From contig NC_058337.1 of NCBI RefSeq assembly GCF_905475395.1, forward strand, positions 100,992,368 to 101,056,367: 64,000 nt of DNA, in the 5' to 3' direction. The stretch is from Chrysoperla carnea (lineage: Eukaryota; Arthropoda; Insecta; Neuroptera; Chrysopidae). This document shows positions 58,551 to 64,000 of this stretch, in pieces. Made by a program: the position numbers and the translations under genes. The stretch's first letter is position 1. Each line of letters opens with the position of its first letter. Below the pieces are notes generated by a model. It was given only the letters and a program-made list of their open reading frames with translations. It was not told the DNA's origin and searched no databases.

Positions 58551-61232
58551 TAAAAAAAAGCGTTTTCCATATGATGCCGACTTATTTGGACACACTGTAT
58601 ATCACAGACAGACATCGTGAAATTTATAAGGGCTCCCTTTTCTTAAAAAAGAACATTATACACAATTTAAAAAAAAGTTGAATAATCTTTTAATGAAATC
58701 CTTGACTTCAAAATCTAATCATATTTTTATATAAAATAGGCCGTGGTTTATCTCAATGATTGAGATAATGGTGACGACAATGAATAGGGTGTGTGTGTGT
58801 GTATTAATATTAAAATTTATGAAGGAAATTAATGATCCAGAAATATTTTAAAAAAAGATATCAAATTACTATTTTATAGAACAATGATAAGGATGAATTT
58901 TGATTCAACTCAATTTTTGTTTTATTCAATCACTAACTTCCGTTTCCACCTACATGCATATTCTTTTGTTTTTATATTTTAAATATTCCCGCAGTATTTT
59001 TTGAAAGCTATATCGATTATGGCCATTATTTAATATTATTACATATTTATTGAAGCTATTACTAAGAAATTGTTGAAATATAATGTAGTTTATTTTGAAT
59101 TTTGTTATCATAAAAGAACAACTAAAGTGCAGTGACTCAACCTAAACATTAGATAACGTTTTGATGATTTTATTACTGACGTGGATGCATTTAAAATTAC
59201 TTAAGTCGTTTTGAGTCACGTTTTATTTGTAACAAAGATATTTTAATTGCAGTTTATACGACGCTATGCTCGGTAAAGACCTCTCGCAATAATTATTCGC
59301 AGTTGATTGTGTAATAATTCAAAGCACAACAATAATCGAACATTTCAAAAAAGTTTGTGGTTTTTTTAAGAATGAACTCAAAGCCATGTAGTATGGTTAC
59401 CGTAGCTTCAACTAGGTATAAAGGCTTGATTTTGCTTAAAAATTATGTATACTCGCTTTGCTTGGCGGCCTTCGGCCTTTTCTCTACGTCACAGAAAAAA
59501 TCATTTCATGAAAAAAAAAAACCAAAAACTCAGCTTTCTAGCTTCTAAAAAAGAAATGGGATAAAAATGTGAAGGGTTGCGAAGAGCAAATTTACGTTTT
59601 CTTTTTATATAATCCTGTTATTTTGAACCCGTTCCACGTCAAATAGAAAAAACCCGATCTTTCTGTGAATAGAAGTGAAAAGCACAGTTTTAAGGGTGTT
59701 TTCCCATTTTTGGTTGGTTAATTTTTTGAAATATTCTGTAAATTTGACTTTTTTTGGGTCGATAGGTGAAAATCCCATCTTTTTAGCATGTATACAACAA
59801 AAAAACGTAATTTGTAGAGCTGAGAGTATGTTTTTTCGATTTTCCGAGGGGAGGCAATTAAAAATTGAAGTTTACCGGGGTTATTTTTTTTGTGGGCTTT
59901 AAACAATTTCCCTTCTAATGCAAAAAACCTCATCAGTCAGCTTCAATTGGGGGTATAAATTATTTAAGACTTGCTTGCTCGCAACCCCCTTGATCTCGCG
60001 TCACGGAAAATAACATTAATGTTTACACAAGCTGAGAGTAATTGCGCCTTGTTAACTATTGTTTTATAAAACCGGTTCAATGGCAGAGCGATAAAGGCGC
60101 AATCACTTTTAATCTTTTGATTACCTAGACTAGGTATGAATTCAGACAGAGGCAGTTTGATCAATTATAATTAATGGGGCGGTAAATTGACCACACTGTC
60201 GTCGCTTGAATAAGAACGAAGTAATCGCTCCACCCACATCATAAATTTAATTGTATGAGTATATTCGAATGTACTTTAAAAATAAATAAAGATTAAACAT
60301 AATGATGTGGATGGCCTCTTTTATATACTTGTATGACTAAAAACGGAGGTTAAACTCCATTATTATTATTATTGTTTTAGAAAACATGCATATATCAAAG
60401 TGAAAAATATTAGATTTGCATTATTATAATTTTTATCTGTATCTTTTTTAAATATTGCGTGATCCAGAAGCTTTCTTTGATGCTGAGATCATTCCTCATT
60501 AACAACAGTATTAAATTACAAATATTTCTGCGAAATGGCACTCGTTTTGTTTTTACACTAAGCGAATAATAATTAATGTTTAAGAATTGGTTATTAATTC
60601 TGTTTTACTTTTTTACAGAATAACATAATTCTGCCTAGAATTGAACTATTTTCAAACAATTTCCGGATAAATAACACATTAAAAGTAATCACTTTTTTTA
60701 AAAAGAAGCAATTCAAAATGAAATTTCTGTCAAAATATTTCCTGTATCAATATTATGTTGTCACATTATTAGAAAAATTCTGAAAAATAATTAGTGTTTT
60801 CGTTTATATTATAGAAGATAAAGATAGAAGCGCTCTACACTTTATACTCGTGTGTAAAATAATTGACAGAAGAGTATGCTCATTAACAAAGAATTTAAAA
60901 TACAACATATGTTTAATTTTTTTTCTTTTCGTTTTTTGTTTATCGAAAACAATCACACTAAACAAAAATAACAAAAAATAATAGGGTTTTTTCTATTCTA
61001 GGATATAATTTTAACGATATTTGTTTTATGTTTCATAATATTATTTGTAAAAGAAGAAGTTATACAATATGCCTCTCATTTTAATTCCCTCAATATCAGT
61101 CCAATTTCTCGAGAACTAACCTCGATAGTGAAAAATGTTGTATCCACCAAATATTCCAGGGGGTATAATAATTGAGTTTGAATCGGAAGATCATTACACC
61201 ATGTATATGAAATATATCCAGGTATACCTAGT
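58551..61232. other. Gene-less stretch
   Basis: AT-rich DNA with a (GT)n microsatellite at about 58790-58802. A segment at about 59400-60170 has GC-richer blocks related to 12655-12760 (TGCAAAAAACC / GGTTTTTTGCA) and short frames on both strands, none sustained. No gene seen. Confidence 0.4.
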
Positions 61233-61494
61233 TTAGTTCCAAGTTTGTAACGCTTAAAAATATTGATGCTATGATCAAAATTTTGGTATAGGTGTTCATA
61301 AAACCACCTAATTAGTCCATTTCCCCTTGCCTGTCTGTCTGTCCGTCTTACATCACGGTTACGCAAAAACGATAATGTTAAAATTTTTACAGCTTGCCCA
61401 AGACGTAAAAATTGAGATCGAGTTCGTAAATGGGCAACATAGGTCAATTGAGTCTTGGGTCCGTCGGACGTATCTTAGTGTTCTGAGTAAAAAG

Positions 61495-61900
61495 GCTAAT
61501 TAAAGCATTATATTTTTTAAATAATACTAATAAAATTTTTTAACTAACTACATAAGACAAATTATAAACATCATATTATAATGTTCCACAATGACAAAAC
61601 ATAACCTCCAATTTCATGTCGTTTTGATATTTTACAGATAGTTGTTAAGCAATAGTGATACTAGTCGACTATAGAAATAAGCAATGTTAACAAGTAGAGC
61701 TTGAAAATGACCCAAACGTGGTCGAAACGTCGCTTAATTTGAATAAATAACTGGTTTTTCTAATAGAACCTTCGTTGGTTTAAGGCGAAATTAGATTCAT
61801 TTTCCTATTTTGAATTTTTATATACCAACGCAATTAGAGTCCTTTTACATCTAATTCATTATCATATTATCATTAAATCAGGACATACAATAATTAATAA
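61495..61900. other. Probable retroelement end with hammerhead-like motif
   Basis: At 61699-61733 the text GCTTGAAAATGACCCAAACG TGGTCGAAACGTCGC followed by AATAAATAA resembles ends of Penelope-like and related elements. GACC...GGTC can pair and is followed by GAAACGTC, but the CUGAUGA core of a hammerhead is not intact. Confidence 0.3.
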
Positions 61901-61904
61901 TTCC

Positions 61905-62024
61905 AGGCCTTTTTCCTCTGAAGATTAATAAAAGATCCGCTAGATGCCAACACTAGGGGGGAGGGGGTACAAATATATCCTGCCATCTAGAGGATCTTTT
62001 TTTAATCTTCAGAGGAAAAAGGCT
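61905..62024. mobile_element. Short hairpin MITE (about 120 bp)
   Basis: AGGCCTTTTTCCTCTGAAGA then TTAATAAAAGATCCGCTAGATG is answered by CCATCTAGAGGATCTTTTTT then TAATCTTCAGAGGAAAAAGGCT. Arms are about 44 bp; the centre contains a G-run (GGGGGGAGGGGG). Confidence 0.75.
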
Positions 62025-64000
62025 AATTAATTAGTGTTTTTCAATAATTTTTATTTGACATTTTCTATAAGATTAACAACATGTAAAGAAATGCAAATTA
62101 GTCATAACAGCCTCCTTTATCGCCAAAATTTTTCATCGGAAACGCTGGCATCGATTTTATTGTCCCTACCATGACTACGCACACAACGAATGGGAAACAA
62201 TGACATCCAAAATCTATTGATTTTTATCTTTTGTATATAAAAAGTACACTGACTGATTGATCAACGCACAGCTGAAACCGAAGGGTCTAAAAGCATGAAA
62301 TTTTGTACACGTCAATTAATCGTTATTATTTCTTCTCTACATTTCAGCATTTAAATGTAAGAGCAACGTCTTACAATATAAACAAGAATTTTTTCACAGT
62401 TTTTTGGAGTAAACACAATAAAAAGATTTTCTTACAAAATCAAATATCATATGTTTTTAGACTTTTTCAGACAATTACGTACTTCAAGGAATATTATCAA
62501 AAAAGAATTAGCGAAATCGGTTCAGCTGCTCTGAAGATTTGCGCTTAGCAACACAGCGATGCATTTTTATATTATAGATTATTAAATTTTTTTTGTAATG
62601 GTAGATGGATAATATTGGATGTATCCCGCAGTTCTCAACTAGAAACAACTTTTCTGAATAAATATTGTCGATATATCAAAAAATAAAGATACTTTACTCT
62701 TAAAAATATGTCTGAATTGGAGACATATTTCTGTATACATTTTCATCTTTGATAACGGAACTCTATAACGGATAGCTTCTGAAAATAAATAGCATTGATC
62801 CGCTGTTTTTTCAACGGGTAATTATTTGGTACAATAATAAAAGCCAACATATTAGCACGATCGTTATAAAAGTTTGATTTTACAGTTCATAAATTATTAA
62901 ATGTGTCTAGGAAAGAAGGAGGAATATAGTTTATCAATCCTCCAATATGATATTAATTACGTCGTAAATTATTAATTTACTAGAAGTGAATTGCATTTTA
63001 GAAACAAATAATTTGCATACTTGAATAAACATAACCATCAAAAACAACAGTATGTTCATGTTAAATACTTTGGCGACATTTCAAAAGAGAAAAAAACCAA
63101 ATTTAACAACATTCTTTTTCAAGCAGAAATTATCATATTGGCGCCATTAATTTTAACGATATTTTACGGAAATGTTTAGGGAACAAGAGTTACATACTAC
63201 TTAGTTTTTTTTTTTTTGCTAAAAATTACCTTTTAAAACATGAATAAAGAATTTCTAACTTTCTAGATAGATTTCTCAATGTCGATGATTTTTAACCCTT
63301 GGCGCAAGAAGAAGAATGTGATAAGTTTGACCGATATGTGTGTCTGTCTGTGGCATCGTAGCACTATTTTTTTCGAGGGTTATTAGTTTCACGAAAATCG
63401 GGTCAGTTTCTAGAGAGCTATAAGGAAAAAATCACATTTCTGGAAGGTTTTTTAAATTTTGTAAATTTTTTTGTAGTGATGAAATGTTTACTTGCATTTT
63501 GAAATATCAACTTAAATTTTTTTCGAACTTAAAATCAAAGCCATATATCAAATTTCAAATCTTTTATAATTTCGGAGAAAAGCTCTGAAAACTTTTTTGC
63601 GTAAGGCGGACAGTCATTTTTTTTTAAATGTACTTACTCTGAAACGTTTATCCTCAAATTTTGATGAAAGTTTGTATGAAAGTCCGGCATTTTTGAATCC
63701 ACTACTTAGCTGATTTAAAAGATACTTTCGCCTATAGAATTACTATCTATAGAACAATACATTATCAGCAAGTTACATGGACTGATTTTCTTTTGAAAAA
63801 AAAAAAAAAAATTAAGGTTTTGCACCAAAAAATTAAAACTCATGAAATTATGAGCAAATGGAGAAATAAATAAGGGTAAGGGAAGGGGAGGCTATAACGC
63901 GGTAATCTTAGTTTTTAAAAATGAAATTGCCCGGCGAGCAGGCGGTTAAACATTGTGGACATATCTTGACTACATACCTATTTTAAGAAATCAATCATCT
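62025..64000. other. Gene-less end of window
   Basis: Contains a repeat at about 62230-62575 (GTATATAAAAAGTACACTGA ... CGAAATCGGTTCAGCTGCTC), the GTGGCATCGTAG family at 63285-63610, and an R3 fragment (-) at about 63870-63950. No gene seen. Confidence 0.4.

Noticed and set aside
59675-60164. Several 63-75 codon frames on both strands
   Set aside because: Opposing frames in repeat-related DNA; none shows a family motif or splice structure.
61076-61447. 123-codon minus-strand frame
   Set aside because: Lies largely in an R1 repeat copy; the translation follows repeat DNA and is not conserved between copies as protein.

Overview
This is an AT-rich, intron-containing eukaryotic window. The gene content (a canoe/afadin C-terminus, DOLPP1, QTRT1, CCDC25) and the transposon types (hAT, mariner-like, pogo/Tigger-like, Jockey-like LINE remnants, foldback MITEs) suggest an insect nuclear genome. 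I cannot name the order from sequence alone.

Layout: (1) 890-3521, + strand: last exons of canoe/afadin; the rest of the gene lies upstream of the window. (2) 10021-11341, + strand: unrecognised acidic two-exon protein beside a hAT transposase fragment. (3) 20788-25080, - strand: complete four-exon dolichyldiphosphatase (DOLPP1), with a mariner-like element that itself contains a MITE in intron 3 and a LINE fragment in intron 2. (4) 25489-26747, + strand: a three-exon gene of 93 aa, head-to-head with DOLPP1, that single-exon ORF calling would miss. A 749-bp deleted hAT copy sits exactly at its last intron/exon junction, and its 8-bp target duplication carries the splice acceptor. (5) 28141-32404, + strand: complete five-exon QTRT1, 402 aa, active-site and zinc residues present. 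(6) 35600-38783, - strand: complete four-exon CCDC25, 210 aa, with a long foldback element in intron 3. (7) 39176-40749, + strand: candidate two-exon, 47-aa protein, head-to-head with CCDC25. (8) 40750-64000: gene-poor. It holds a candidate signal-peptide micro-ORF (43695-43820), a bacterial-like topoisomerase I C-terminal fragment (about 44080-44360, - strand), a degenerate tRNA-Tyr copy (about 55583-55665), and many MITEs and repeat families.

The recognised genes are housekeeping: cell junctions (canoe), N-glycosylation lipid recycling in the ER (DOLPP1), queuosine tRNA modification (QTRT1) and an NFACT-R domain protein (CCDC25). They form no pathway together. The main biology is transposons reshaping introns and splice sites, plus one probable bacterial insertion. 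Exon boundaries were placed by hand from GT/AG sites, reading phase and recalled family alignments. No database search was run.
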